NCBI GenBank assembly: GCA_004357505.1
Contig: SMWC01000151.1
Span: 1 to 5,676, forward strand
Reading direction: 5' to 3'
Source: Gammaproteobacteria bacterium
GTDB taxonomy: Bacteria; Pseudomonadota; Gammaproteobacteria; Steroidobacterales; Rariloculaceae
DNA: 5,676 bases
The notes below the pieces were generated by a model that was given only the letters and a program-made list of their open reading frames with translations, was not told the DNA's origin and searched no databases. Numbering within the stretch: position 1 is the stretch's first letter; every line of letters begins with the position of its first letter. This document shows positions 5,353 to 5,676 of this stretch, piece after piece. The translations under genes were made by a program, and so were the position numbers.

Positions 5353-5676
5353 TCGGACATCACCGGTGGATCGTGGGGAAGATGCAGCCAGTCGCCGAGA
5401 ACGAGCTGCAGTGTGTGCTCACCCGGCGGTAGCTCTAATTCGGTCTCGGTTTGCCCCAAGCCGTAGTGGCGGACGTTGTCCGTGGCAGGCAGTGGTAAAT
5501 CGAAAGACGGCATCTCGGTGACGTCGACGAGTAGATGATGATGTCCGGTATTGGGGACCTGGACCCCGGCAGGCGCAACTCCTGCGCCTCTGAGTCCGAA
5601 ACGCACGGTAAACGGCGCTGTCACGATAGCGCCATCGGCTGGAGATTGGATGTAGGCCTCGGCGCCCTCGGGGGGC
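5325..5676 (-). CDS. DUF4399 domain protein, 5' end beyond the window
   Basis: The visible part is 116 residues plus stop. The frame stays open to the right edge: upstream of an internal GTG at 5624 it reads PPEGAEAYIQSPADGAI, which continues smoothly into VTAPFTVRFGLRG. The true start, probably with a secretion signal, therefore lies outside the window and the GTG is not the start. The sequence matches my memory of DUF4399 throughout: a SPADGA..PFTVRFGL strand, GVAPAGVQVPNTGHHHLL with a His triplet, a GQTETELELPPGEHTLQLVLGD core, and HLPHDPPVMSEVVTITV at the end. It looks like a small beta-sandwich domain. The function is unknown; the conserved histidines invite a metal-binding guess, but nothing here proves it. 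The gene is convergent with the oxidoreductase. Confidence 0.85.
   Translation of the reverse strand, partial: PPEGAEAYIQSPADGAIVTAPFTVRFGLRGAGVAPAGVQVPNTGHHHLLVDVTEMPSFDLPLPATDNVRHYGLGQTETELELPPGEHTLQLVLGDWLHLPHDPPVMSEVVTITVEK

Noticed and set aside
5325..5624. A complete 99-residue protein starting at GTG 5624
   Set aside because: The frame continues to the window edge with family-like sequence (AYIQSPADGA), so the gene is partial and this GTG is an internal valine.

Overview
The window is a moderately GC-rich chromosomal segment of ordinary, densely coding bacterial DNA. It most likely comes from a hopanoid-producing proteobacterium, possibly a gammaproteobacterium. That placement rests on remembered family likeness: the squalene-hopene cyclase has the long proteobacterial C-terminal segment (GTGFPGYG...GTELQRGF...YRHYFPLMA), and the cysteine synthase and DUF4399 protein are of kinds common in Proteobacteria. 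There is no rRNA, tRNA, CRISPR array, transposase or phage gene in the window.

Layout, left to right. 1-38 is an edge remnant with no assignable gene. 39-2060 (minus) is a complete squalene-hopene cyclase, shc. 2061-2194 is a divergent intergenic region with a plausible shc promoter. 2195-2572 (plus) is a small predicted lipoprotein that I do not recognise. 2605-3612 (minus) is a complete PLP-dependent cysteine synthase of the EGTAGNTG subtype. 3613-3701 is a second divergent intergenic region. 3702-5318 (plus) is a complete FAD-dependent oxidoreductase of the phytoene-desaturase/PYROXD2-like family. 5325-5676 (minus) is the 3' portion of a DUF4399 gene that runs off the right edge.

The five genes alternate strand (- + - + -), so no two form an operon here and each probably has its own promoter. 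Shc makes the hopanoid skeleton from squalene, the cysteine synthase makes cysteine, and the roles of the other three are not known. I see no shared pathway and no evident new multi-gene system.

The most interesting signal is non-coding. An 18-bp element matching at 16 of 18 positions occurs once in each divergent intergenic region (2100-2117 and 3665-3682), in the same orientation and just upstream of the predicted -10 of the minus-strand gene (shc or the cysteine synthase). It may be a shared regulator site. Secondary observations are stop-codon-spanning hairpins at both convergent gene ends, and a perfect AAGGAGG with no normal start codon, upstream of the oxidoreductase.
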